DNA of 33,897 nucleotides from Bacillota bacterium (GTDB taxonomy: Bacteria > Bacillota > Sulfobacillia > JAJZIM01), in NCBI GenBank assembly GCA_021810565.1, contig JAJZIM010000032.1:1-33897 (forward strand), written 5' to 3'. A model generated the notes under the pieces. That model did not search any database. It was not told the origin of the DNA and saw only the letters and a program-made list of their open reading frames with translations. The stretch's first letter is position 1, and each line of letters begins with the position of its first letter. Both the position numbers and the translations under genes were made by a program. Below, piece after piece: positions 7,282-14,470 of the stretch.

Positions 7282-8694
7282 TTGAACGGCATCGTCAAAT
7301 GGTTCGACGAGCGCACGGGCTGGGCCAAGGGGATCCAGGAGTACATGGTCCACCCGGTGCCGCGCCTGGTGAGTCCTTTGGATTTTCTGGGCGTGGCGGC
7401 GCTGTTCTTGTTCATCAACCAGGCCGTGACCGGCATCTTTCTGGCCATGTTCTACGTGCCCTCGGCGGCGTCCTACGCGCCGCATCCGTCCCTGTCCATG
7501 GCCTACGAGAGCATCCTGTTCATCATGTACAAGGTGCCTCTGGGCTGGGTGGTGCGCGACCTGCACTTCTGGGGCGCCAACCTGATGGTGATCGTGGTGG
7601 TGACCCACATGCTGCGGGTCTTCTACGAGGGAGCGTACAAGAAGCCCCGGGAGCTCACCTGGTGGGCCGGCGTGGGGCTTTTGCTCATGACCCTGGCCCT
7701 GGCCTTCACCGGCTACCTCTTGCCCTGGGACCAGCAGTCCTTCTGGGCCACCGCCGTGGGTACGGCCATGTTCAAGTACGCGCCGTTCCTGGGCCACTTC
7801 CTGATGACCATGTTCCAGGGCGGCGAGTTCACCAACAGCCTGACCCTGACCCGGTTCTACTCCCTGCACATGCTGGTGCTGCCGGCGGCGCTGGTGTTGC
7901 TCTTCGCCGTGCACTTCATCATGGTGCTCAAGCAGGGGATGTCCTTCATCGAGGAGGGGGAGGGCGCACCCAAGCAGAAGACGGTGCCCTTCTTTCCCTA
8001 CACGGCCTTTCAGATGAACATCGTGGTGCTGGCCACGGCGGCGGTGCTGCTGGTCATCGCCACCAATTACCTGGCGCCCCTGGTGGCGCCGGCGGATCCC
8101 CTGAACAAGGCCATGTACGTGCCGATCCCCCTGTGGTACTTCTTCTGGGTGTACCAGTTCCTGAAGTGGGTGCCCTACTACCTGGATCCGGTGGGCGTCA
8201 TCGTGATCCCGGCCATCGGCGTGCTGGCGCTCTTGGCTCTGCCCCTCATCGACCGGGGCCCGCATCGGGAGGCCTCCCGGCGCAAGCCCATCATCGCGGC
8301 GGGCGCGGTGGCGGTGGCGGCCTTGGCCGCCCTGACCTACCTGGGCTTCCTGACCGTGCCGACACCCCTGCCCAGCACTCTGGAGGCCCAGGCCCATCCC
8401 ACCTTCTCCGGCACCATCGAGCCGATCCTGACCGGCAACTGCGTCATGTGCCACGGACCCACGGGCGGTGACATGGCGGGACAGGACTTCACCACCTACG
8501 CCGGAGTGATGAAGGGGGGCACCACGCCGGTCAAGGGACCGGTGGTCATCCCGGGCCATCCGAGCAAGAGCCTCATCGTGCTCCACGTGGAGGGCAAGGT
8601 GGCCCCGCGGATGCCCCTGGGGGCTGGACCGTTGCACAAGGCCTGGATCCAGGATATAATCAACTGGATCAAGGAAGGGGCCAAGAACAACTAG
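7282..8694 (+). CDS. Fused cytochrome b / cytochrome c subunit of a bc-type complex
   Basis: This 470-residue protein joins what Bacillus splits into QcrB and QcrC. A cytochrome b6-like part has heme b ligand pairs His95/His109 and His196/His211 (spacings 14 and 15, the b6-type pattern). A subunit IV-like part with further helices follows, and a C-terminal cytochrome c domain has one heme motif, CVMCH at 387-391. Two features are odd. The Qo-site PEWY motif is PLWY (283-286), lacking the usual acidic residue. There is also no cysteine outside the heme c motif, so a covalent heme ci as in b6f and Bacillus QcrB is not possible by the usual bond. The start is TTG after GGGGGAAGGGA. The downstream ccm operon would attach heme c. 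Confidence 0.9.
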   Translation: MNGIVKWFDERTGWAKGIQEYMVHPVPRLVSPLDFLGVAALFLFINQAVTGIFLAMFYVPSAASYAPHPSLSMAYESILFIMYKVPLGWVVRDLHFWGANLMVIVVVTHMLRVFYEGAYKKPRELTWWAGVGLLLMTLALAFTGYLLPWDQQSFWATAVGTAMFKYAPFLGHFLMTMFQGGEFTNSLTLTRFYSLHMLVLPAALVLLFAVHFIMVLKQGMSFIEEGEGAPKQKTVPFFPYTAFQMNIVVLATAAVLLVIATNYLAPLVAPADPLNKAMYVPIPLWYFFWVYQFLKWVPYYLDPVGVIVIPAIGVLALLALPLIDRGPHREASRRKPIIAAGAVAVAALAALTYLGFLTVPTPLPSTLEAQAHPTFSGTIEPILTGNCVMCHGPTGGDMAGQDFTTYAGVMKGGTTPVKGPVVIPGHPSKSLIVLHVEGKVAPRMPLGAGPLHKAWIQDIINWIKEGAKNN

Positions 8695-8715
8695 CCTCAC
8701 GAGGGGAGCACGAGG

Positions 8716-8994
8716 GTGGAGACCATCACCGGCAAGTGCAAGCACGACGTCTACTTCGAGAAGGGCGACCCTTGCTACCACTGCGCATTCTGCACCATCG
8801 ACGGCAACGACTACTCGAAGCTGCGCACCGAGCCGGAGCTGGAACGCAAGCTCATCCGAGTCTACACCTACCGGGGCGACGCGGCCTACGAACTGCCCTG
8901 CGCCGCGTTGGCGGAGGAGTTCCGCCAACGAGTGCGGCCCACGGACCACGTGAAGGTGGTCTTGAGCTTCGAGAAACTGCCTCCCCGAGCGTGA
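8716..8994 (+). CDS. Small Cys-rich protein of unknown function
   Basis: This 92-residue soluble protein starts at GTG, 21 nt after the cytochrome b/c gene and inside the same terminated transcript. Its N-terminus holds Cys8, His10, Cys20, His22, Cys23 and Cys26, the last part forming CxxCxxC (CYHCAFC), which looks like a metal or Fe-S site. Another Cys lies near residue 58. The C-terminal half is plausible alpha/beta with no motif that I know. There is no signal peptide, so it should act in the cytoplasm. Its position suggests a role in assembly or control of the bc complex, but this rests on context alone. Confidence 0.75.
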   Translation: METITGKCKHDVYFEKGDPCYHCAFCTIDGNDYSKLRTEPELERKLIRVYTYRGDAAYELPCAALAEEFRQRVRPTDHVKVVLSFEKLPPRA

Positions 8995-9001
8995 GCGCCC
9001 A

Positions 9002-9031
9002 GGGGGCCGGGAAAATCACCCGGCCCCCTTT
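9002..9031 (+). terminator. Rho-independent terminator ending the qcr operon
   Basis: GGGGGCCGGG (9002-9011) and CCCGGCCCCC (9019-9028) form a perfect 10-bp stem with a 7-nt A-rich loop, followed by TTT. It starts 7 nt after the small Cys-rich gene. Confidence 0.88.
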
Positions 9032-9035
9032 GATA

Positions 9036-9064
9036 TTGGCGGCGGGCCGGCGTTGTGGTAGAAT
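9036..9064 (+). promoter_or_regulatory. Putative csoR promoter
   Basis: TTGGCG (9036-9041), a 17-bp spacer and TAGAAT (9059-9064) lie just before the csoR start at 9086. A CsoR protein often represses its own promoter, but I see no clear GC-rich CsoR palindrome here. Confidence 0.55.
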
Positions 9065-9085
9065 CGGGCGTGAGGGGGGGAGCCC

Positions 9086-9361
9086 TTGCAGCGGCATTTC
9101 TCGGGGGACAAGGCGGAGATGGCCGCCCGATTGCGCAAGGTGGAGGGGCAGGTGCGGGGCATCGCCCGGATGATCGAGGAGGATCGGTACTGCGTGGACG
9201 TGTTGGTGCAGATCGCCGCGGTGCGGGCGGCGCTGAACCAGGTGGGTCTGTCCATCCTGCGCTCCCACACCCGGGGCTGCGTGGCCTCGGCCATCCGGGA
9301 GGGCGACGGCGACGCGGCGGTGGAGGAACTAATCGATACCCTGATGCAGTTTCTGCATTAG
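9086..9361 (+). CDS. csoR: CsoR/RcnR family metal-sensing repressor
   Basis: This 91-residue all-helical regulator of the CsoR/RcnR family has the copper fingerprint Cys36, His61 and Cys65 (SHTRGC), matching the Cu(I) ligands of characterised CsoR proteins. The N-terminal helix is basic and includes the family's KVEGQVRGI motif at 18-26. By family knowledge it releases DNA when Cu(I) binds, inducing copper efflux genes. No copper exporter is next to it, so its targets lie elsewhere. The start is TTG, with GGGGGGAG upstream. It stands alone between the qcr operon and a kinase/regulator pair. Confidence 0.88.
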   Translation: MQRHFSGDKAEMAARLRKVEGQVRGIARMIEEDRYCVDVLVQIAAVRAALNQVGLSILRSHTRGCVASAIREGDGDAAVEELIDTLMQFLH

Positions 9362-9387
9362 ACTTGCGCCGGTCCCGAGTTTAATAT
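9358..9387 (+). promoter_or_regulatory. Possible promoter for the kinase/regulator pair
   Basis: TTAGAC (9358-9363), an 18-bp spacer and TAATAT (9382-9387) lie in the AT-rich gap before the kinase start at 9425. The match is moderate, and the -35 overlaps the end of csoR. Confidence 0.4.
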
Positions 9388-9424
9388 ATCGTCGTCATCA
9401 TAGACAAAGGTTGGCTGTTAGAAG

Positions 9425-11167
9425 GTGGGACGCTTGGGCTACAATCGGTTGAAGTGGTACACGGTGATCTTCCCGGTGGTGGGCATTGCCCTGGTGGAGT
9501 TTCTGCAGTTCATGTTGGTGGAGCCGCTTTGGGGCGTGGCCTATGCCGACGCCTTCGGCTTGGTCTTCCTCCTGGGCGGGGCCTATCTCTTCTCGCGCTT
9601 CGTGTTCCGCACCGTGGATCGGATCGACGCCGAGCTGCACCGCAACGAGGAGCGGGTGCAGGCCCTGTTCTCCTCCAGTTCCGACGCCATCGTGGTGCTG
9701 GGGGGCGACGGGGTGGTGCGGGCATTGAATCCCGCCGCCCAACGACTCCTGGGCTGGAGCGCCGAGGAGGCCAACGGGAAACGCCGCTGCACCGAGCTTT
9801 GCGGCTGCGAGGGACCCTGCCGGGGAATGGAGGTGGCCCGCACGCGGCGCGCCGTGCCCTATGTGGAGATGAAGCTGGCCAGCCGGCGGGGCCGGGAGTT
9901 GGCGGTGACCGCCAGCTACTCGCCGCTGCCCACCCGCCACGGTGAGGTGCAGGTGGCGGTGATCATGCGCGATATCACCGAGAAGAAGCGCCTGGAGGAG
10001 GAGGTGGGCCGTCGGCGCCGGGAGGTGGAGGCGTTGTACCTCACGGGACAGGAACTGTCCGCCCTGGACAACCTGGCGGAGGGCATACCGGCGGTGGTGA
10101 CCAAATTGCGGGAGCTGTCGGGCGGCGACGTGGTGGGTTGCGCCGCGCTGGACGAGCGTTGGCGGCGCATGCGCTGGGAGGCGCTGCAGGGGCAACGGGA
10201 GGAGACCACCCTGCGCCATTGTTGGTCGGCCGACGAGGGGCTCACCGCGCAGGTGCTGACCCGCGGCACGCCCCTGACCGGGGACGCCGGGGAGGCGCTG
10301 CCCGGGGAGGCGGTGGAGTCGGCTCTGGCGGTGCCCATCCGGGCCCGGGAGCGGGTCTTCGGCTTCCTCTTGGTCGGCTACCGCCAACCCCACAGCTTCG
10401 GGGGGGAGGAGATCCGCCTGCTGACGGGGGTGGCCACCCAGGCCGGCGTGGCCATGAACAACGCCGAACTGTACCAGCAGGTGCAGGAGATGGCCGTGCT
10501 GGAGGAGCGCGAGCGCCTGGCCCGGGAACTGCACGACGGACTGGCCCAGTCCTTAAGCTACCTGAACCTGAAGCTGCAGACGGTGGAGGCGCAGCTGGAC
10601 GAGGGGAAGATCCGCCAGGCGCAGCGGGAGATGGCGCAGATGCAGAAGGTGGTGGAGGACAGCTACGCCGATGTGCGTCAGGGCATCTTCGCGCTCAAGA
10701 CGAGGATCAGCTCCCCCGGCTTTCTAAACACCCTGGCCGACTACCTGCGCGAGTATCAGGGATCCTGCGGCATCGCAACGGAGCTGCAGTTGGAGCCGGC
10801 GGAACTGGAGCTTAAGCTGTCCCAAGCCGCCGAGATTCAGCTTTTGCGCATCGTGCAGGAGGCCCTGGCCAACGTGCGCAAGCACGCCGGAGCCACCCGG
10901 GTGGAGGTGCAGGTCAGACGCCTGGAACAGACCGTTTCCTGCGTGGTGAGCGACAACGGGCAAGGTTTTGAGCCGGAGCGACCCATCGACGACGCCAACC
11001 ACCACTACGGGCTGTCGGTGATGAGCGAGCGGGCGGAGCTTCTGGGAGGGCATCTGGAGATCGCCAGCCGGCCCGGGGCGGGAACCAGGCTGACGGTGTG
11101 GTTGCCTTATCATGACGAAGGGGTGGTGAACCTACCAGGTGGAACCGGTCAGAGTGTTGCTGTGTGA
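9425..11167 (+). CDS. PAS-GAF sensor histidine kinase (NarL/LiaS-type)
   Basis: This 580-residue membrane-anchored kinase has two hydrophobic segments in residues 10-60, a PAS domain at about 75-190, a GAF domain at about 200-350, a HisKA_3 dimerisation domain with phospho-accepting His370 (RELHDGLAQSL), and a HATPase domain with N-box EALANVRKHA and G-box DNGQGF. It would phosphorylate the response regulator whose gene overlaps its 3' end. Inside the PAS domain, Cys122, Cys126, Cys128 and Cys132 form a CxxxCxCxxxC cluster. This resembles a metal or Fe-S site and could sense oxygen or redox, as NreB does, but the ligand is not proven. Neighbouring respiratory genes support such a role. The start is GTG 9425, after GAAGG; TTG 9434 is possible. 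Confidence 0.88.
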   Translation: MGRLGYNRLKWYTVIFPVVGIALVEFLQFMLVEPLWGVAYADAFGLVFLLGGAYLFSRFVFRTVDRIDAELHRNEERVQALFSSSSDAIVVLGGDGVVRALNPAAQRLLGWSAEEANGKRRCTELCGCEGPCRGMEVARTRRAVPYVEMKLASRRGRELAVTASYSPLPTRHGEVQVAVIMRDITEKKRLEEEVGRRRREVEALYLTGQELSALDNLAEGIPAVVTKLRELSGGDVVGCAALDERWRRMRWEALQGQREETTLRHCWSADEGLTAQVLTRGTPLTGDAGEALPGEAVESALAVPIRARERVFGFLLVGYRQPHSFGGEEIRLLTGVATQAGVAMNNAELYQQVQEMAVLEERERLARELHDGLAQSLSYLNLKLQTVEAQLDEGKIRQAQREMAQMQKVVEDSYADVRQGIFALKTRISSPGFLNTLADYLREYQGSCGIATELQLEPAELELKLSQAAEIQLLRIVQEALANVRKHAGATRVEVQVRRLEQTVSCVVSDNGQGFEPERPIDDANHHYGLSVMSERAELLGGHLEIASRPGAGTRLTVWLPYHDEGVVNLPGGTGQSVAV

Positions 11168-11798
11168 CGATCACGCCCTTTTCCGGCAGGGCATCAAGGG
11201 CGTGTTGGATTCCCAGGCGGACTTCCAGGTGGTGGGGGAGGCGGAGGACGGCCGTCAGGCCGTGGAGCTGGCCCGGGAACTGATGCCGGATCTGATCCTG
11301 ATGGACCTCAACATGCCCGGTCTGGGAGGCCTGGAGGCCACCCGCCTGATCAAGCGGGAGATGCCGGCCATCAAGGTGGTCATCCTCACCGTCTCCGACG
11401 AGGAGGAGAACCTGCTGGAGGCCATCAAGAGCGGCGCCCAGGGGTATCTGCTGAAGAACCTGAAGCTGGAGACCTTCCTTGACTTTTTGCGGGGTGTGTT
11501 CCGCGGCGAGGCGCCCATCTCGCCGCTGATGGCCGGCAAGATCCTGGGGGAATTCGCGCGGCTGGCCACCAAGCCGGCGGAGGTGACCGGGGGCGATGAG
11601 CTCACCGACCGGGAGACGGAGGTGCTGAATCTGGTGGCCCGCGGGTCCACCAACCGGGAGATCGCCACCGCTTTGTTCATCTCGGAGAACACGGTGAAGA
11701 AACACCTGCAGAATATCCTGGAGAAGCTGCACCTGCAGAATCGGGTGCAGGCGGCGGCCTTCGCCCTGCGCCAGGGACTGGGCCGCGAGAAGCCCTGA
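11139..11798 (+). CDS. NarL/LuxR-family response regulator
   Basis: This 219-residue protein has a receiver domain with acidic residues Asp10/Asp11, phospho-acceptor Asp56 (LILMDLNMPG) and the conserved Lys in YLLKN. The C-terminal LuxR-type helix-turn-helix includes LTDRETEVLNLVARGSTNREIA and ISENTVKKHLQNILEKL. Its GTG start lies within the last 29 nt of the kinase gene, so the pair is translationally coupled. It most likely controls respiratory genes, perhaps the adjacent ccm or qcr operons, but I found no operator to prove this. Confidence 0.92.
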   Translation: MEPVRVLLCDDHALFRQGIKGVLDSQADFQVVGEAEDGRQAVELARELMPDLILMDLNMPGLGGLEATRLIKREMPAIKVVILTVSDEEENLLEAIKSGAQGYLLKNLKLETFLDFLRGVFRGEAPISPLMAGKILGEFARLATKPAEVTGGDELTDRETEVLNLVARGSTNREIATALFISENTVKKHLQNILEKLHLQNRVQAAAFALRQGLGREKP

Positions 11799-11855
11799 GG
11801 TTGCCATGGTTTTGTCACCGGTGGCGCACATACTGCGAGTAATTCCTTTGGGTGG

Positions 11856-11884
11856 TGGACACCGGGCGGCGAAAGTGCTAGATT
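11856..11884 (+). promoter_or_regulatory. Putative promoter of the ccm operon
   Basis: TGGACA (11856-11861), a 17-bp spacer and TAGATT (11879-11884) lie upstream of ccmE (start 11913). The match to the housekeeping consensus is good but not perfect, in keeping with a regulated promoter. Confidence 0.6.
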
Positions 11885-11912
11885 GGAGCAAAAATCACGG
11901 GAGGTGGTAACG

Positions 11913-12302
11913 GTGGGCCAGCGACGCAAGCTCGTGATGGGAGGGCTTCTGATCGCCGCCGCCGTGGCCTACCTGGGTTGGAACTCCTTCCAGAATTTCT
12001 CCGAGTATTACGTGCCGGTGGCCAAGCTGCTTTCGCAGCAGGCGGTCTACCGCGGGAAGGACGTGCGGGTCCAGGGCAAGATCTTGGCCAACACCGTGAT
12101 CTGGCGTCCCCGCCAGCAGTACCTGCGCTTCGAGTTGGCTGGCGGCGGCAAAGAGCTGCCGGTGGTGTACCACGGCGTGGATCCCAGCAACAACAACCAG
12201 GACGTCAACGCCGTGGTGGAGGGCAAGCTGGTGGGCGGGGTGTTCCAAGCCCGGCGCGTGCTTACCCAATGTGCCACTCACTACAAGGCTCAACAGGGAT
12301 AA
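11913..12302 (+). CDS. ccmE: CcmE, heme chaperone of the CxxxY type
   Basis: This 129-residue heme chaperone has an N-terminal membrane anchor (about residues 6-24) and a periplasmic-side OB-fold domain with VRVQGKIL and the strands expected of CcmE. The heme-binding end reads VLTQCATHYK, with Cys120 and Tyr124, so it is the CxxxY variant instead of the common HxxxY. In the literature the Cys type occurs in sulfate reducers, archaea and some Gram-positives. The protein takes heme from CcmC and passes it to CcmF. I chose GTG 11913 because GGGAGG lies 8 nt upstream; a longer form from TTG 11883 lacks such a site. Confidence 0.9.
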   Translation: MGQRRKLVMGGLLIAAAVAYLGWNSFQNFSEYYVPVAKLLSQQAVYRGKDVRVQGKILANTVIWRPRQQYLRFELAGGGKELPVVYHGVDPSNNNQDVNAVVEGKLVGGVFQARRVLTQCATHYKAQQG

Positions 12303-12314
12303 CGGAGGTAGTTC

Positions 12315-14252
12315 ATGGCCCAACTGGGGCAGTACCTTTTGTATCTGGCCCTGGCGATGTCGCTATATGGGGCACTGAGCAACTGGTTCGGTCGCGGGCG
12401 CTGGGCGGCCAGCGCCCGGGGGGCGGTCTGGGCCCTGGCGTTGGTGAACAGCGGGGCGGTGCTGGTGCTCTTGTACCTGTTGGTCACCTCGGACTTCCGG
12501 GTGGCCTACGTGGTGAACCACACCGACCGCAGCCTGGCCTTGCCCTACAAATTGGCGGCGCTATGGGGAGGCGACGCCGGTTCGCTCTTGTTCTGGGTCT
12601 GGATCCTCTCCCTCTACGCCGCCTATTTGGTTTGGTCCGCCCGGCGGCGGGAGCTCTTGCCCCAATCCCTGGGGGTGCTGGCGGGCATCGCCGTCTTCTT
12701 CCAGGTGCTCCTGGTGGCGGCCGCCCCCCCCTTCGCCCAGCTGGCCCAGGCCCAGCCCGACGGGTTGGGGCTGAATCCTCTGCTGGAGAACCCCATGATG
12801 CTGGTGCATCCGCCCACCCTGTACCTGGGCTACGTGGGCATGGCCGTGCCCTTCGCCTACGGGGTGGCCGCCCTGTGGCACCGTCGCCGGGACTCCGATT
12901 GGCTGCGGCTCACCCGTCGCTGGACGGTGGTGGCCTGGCTGTTTTTGAGCGTGGGCATCGTGCTGGGCGGCATGTGGGCCTATGTGGAGTTGGGCTGGGG
13001 CGGCTATTGGGAGTGGGATCCGGTGGAGAACGCCTCTTTCATGCCCTGGCTCACGGCCACCGCCTTTTTGCACACCGCCGTGGTGGCCGAGCGGCGCCGC
13101 TCCCTAAAGACCTGGACCTTCGCCCTCTTGTTCATCACCTTCTTCCTGACCATTTTCGGCACCTTTCTGACCCGCTCGGGGCTAATCGCCTCGGTGCATG
13201 CCTTCTCCGGCACCAAGGTGGGCCCGTACTTCATCTGGTTCTTGGTCCTGGTGGTGCTCGGCGTGGGCGCCCTGCTGTGGGCGCGGCGGGACCTGCTGCG
13301 GGGGGAACACCCCTTGGAGGGTGCGGCCTCCCGGGAGGCGGCGGTGGCCCTGGCGGCGCTGGTCCTGTTGGGCGCCACCGTCTTGACCCTGATCGGCACG
13401 CTGTCCCCGATCCTATCCGATATCGGCAGCAAGCAGCAGGTGACGGTTAACCCGGCCTTCTTCAGCGCGGCGGTGGTGCCGCTTTTGGTGGCGGTGGTGC
13501 TGATCATGGGGGCGGGTCCCCTGCTCAAGTGGCGGGACACCCCGGGGCGCGCGCTGTGGGAGCGCTTCCGGCTGCCGGTGGCGGCCGGGGGAGTGATGTT
13601 CCTCGTCCTGATGCTCACGGGAATCCACCGGGCGGGCATGGTCGCCGGCGGGACGGCGGCGGCCTTTCTGATCACGGGGGTGGCGCAGGCGCTGGTGTGG
13701 GGGGTGCGGGGCAGGATGCGCGGCCGGGGGGAGGGAGTGGGGAGGGCGCTGGTGGGCCTGGTCGGGGCTGACCGGCGCCGCTGGGGCGGCTACCTGGTGC
13801 ATGTGGCCGTGGCGGTGCTCATGGTGGGGGTGGCCGCCTCAACGTTGTACACCCAGGAGACGACCCAGAACCTGGCGCCGGGACACTCGCTGACCATCGC
13901 CGGCTATCGGTTGACCTATCATCACCTGGACAGCCGGGTGCACGGCCACCACCTGGAGGTGTACGCGCCCTTGGCGGTGAGCGACGGCGCCCGGCCCTTG
14001 GGGACGATGACCCCCCGGGAGTTCTTCCTGCCGGGGCAAACCACGCCGGACTACGCCCGGGTGGCCATCCGCGGCGGCTGGCTGCGGGACGTGTACGTGA
14101 TCCTGGGCTGGGACCCCAAGAACTCAGGCTCGGTGGCCACGGTGCGCGTCCTGGTGGAGCCTTTGGTGTCCTGGATCTGGATCGGGCTGTACCTCCTGGC
14201 GGCGGGGGGAGTCTTCGCCCTGTCGGCCCCGGCCAGGCGGGATCGGCCATGA
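12315..14252 (+). CDS. ccmF: CcmF, cytochrome c heme lyase subunit
   Basis: This 645-residue polytopic membrane protein of the HemeO/CcmF family has the tryptophan-rich WWD motif at residues 228-236 (WGGYWEWDP), followed by ENASFMPWL. The region with HPPTLYLGYVGMAVPFAYG carries a conserved external His. The C-terminal soluble loop and last helix (about 500-640) are typical. CcmF transfers heme from CcmE to CXXCH motifs of apocytochrome c, here presumably including the cytochrome b/c fusion. The ATG follows AACGGAGG, 12 nt after ccmE. The stop overlaps the next gene by 4 nt. Confidence 0.95.
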   Translation: MAQLGQYLLYLALAMSLYGALSNWFGRGRWAASARGAVWALALVNSGAVLVLLYLLVTSDFRVAYVVNHTDRSLALPYKLAALWGGDAGSLLFWVWILSLYAAYLVWSARRRELLPQSLGVLAGIAVFFQVLLVAAAPPFAQLAQAQPDGLGLNPLLENPMMLVHPPTLYLGYVGMAVPFAYGVAALWHRRRDSDWLRLTRRWTVVAWLFLSVGIVLGGMWAYVELGWGGYWEWDPVENASFMPWLTATAFLHTAVVAERRRSLKTWTFALLFITFFLTIFGTFLTRSGLIASVHAFSGTKVGPYFIWFLVLVVLGVGALLWARRDLLRGEHPLEGAASREAAVALAALVLLGATVLTLIGTLSPILSDIGSKQQVTVNPAFFSAAVVPLLVAVVLIMGAGPLLKWRDTPGRALWERFRLPVAAGGVMFLVLMLTGIHRAGMVAGGTAAAFLITGVAQALVWGVRGRMRGRGEGVGRALVGLVGADRRRWGGYLVHVAVAVLMVGVAASTLYTQETTQNLAPGHSLTIAGYRLTYHHLDSRVHGHHLEVYAPLAVSDGARPLGTMTPREFFLPGQTTPDYARVAIRGGWLRDVYVILGWDPKNSGSVATVRVLVEPLVSWIWIGLYLLAAGGVFALSAPARRDRP

Positions 14253-14470
14253 GCGTCGCCTTGGGAGCGCTGTTCACCCTGGCGGCCCTGGGGCTGGTCT
14301 TAGCCCCTTGGCTCTCCCGACAGGTTGAGCCGCCCGCGTCCGAGTTGACGATGGTGACGCGGGCCCTGGCTGAACTGGACGAGGCTCGCCGGCAGGGACG
14401 GTTGAACCAGGAGGAATATGCCGCTCGGTGGGACGAGTTGGTGCGCCGCGGAGGGGAGGGGGGCCGGTGA
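14249..14470 (+). CDS. Small CcmI-like membrane protein
   Basis: This 73-residue protein has one N-terminal membrane helix (about residues 5-22) and a charged helical tail with ALAELDEARRQGRLNQEEYA, close to the short conserved segment of CcmI-type and SHOCT-like proteins. In System I, CcmI recruits apocytochrome c. This protein lacks the TPR part, so it could only be a minimal version. It overlaps ccmF and the next gene by 4 nt each (ATGA and GTGA), which shows that it belongs to the operon. Confidence 0.65.
   Translation: MSVALGALFTLAALGLVLAPWLSRQVEPPASELTMVTRALAELDEARRQGRLNQEEYAARWDELVRRGGEGGR

Noticed and set aside
7216-8949. 577-codon minus-strand open frame opposite the cytochrome b/c gene
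   Set aside because: It is rich in His, Gln, Gly and Arg with no domain, and is the antisense of a well-supported membrane protein gene.
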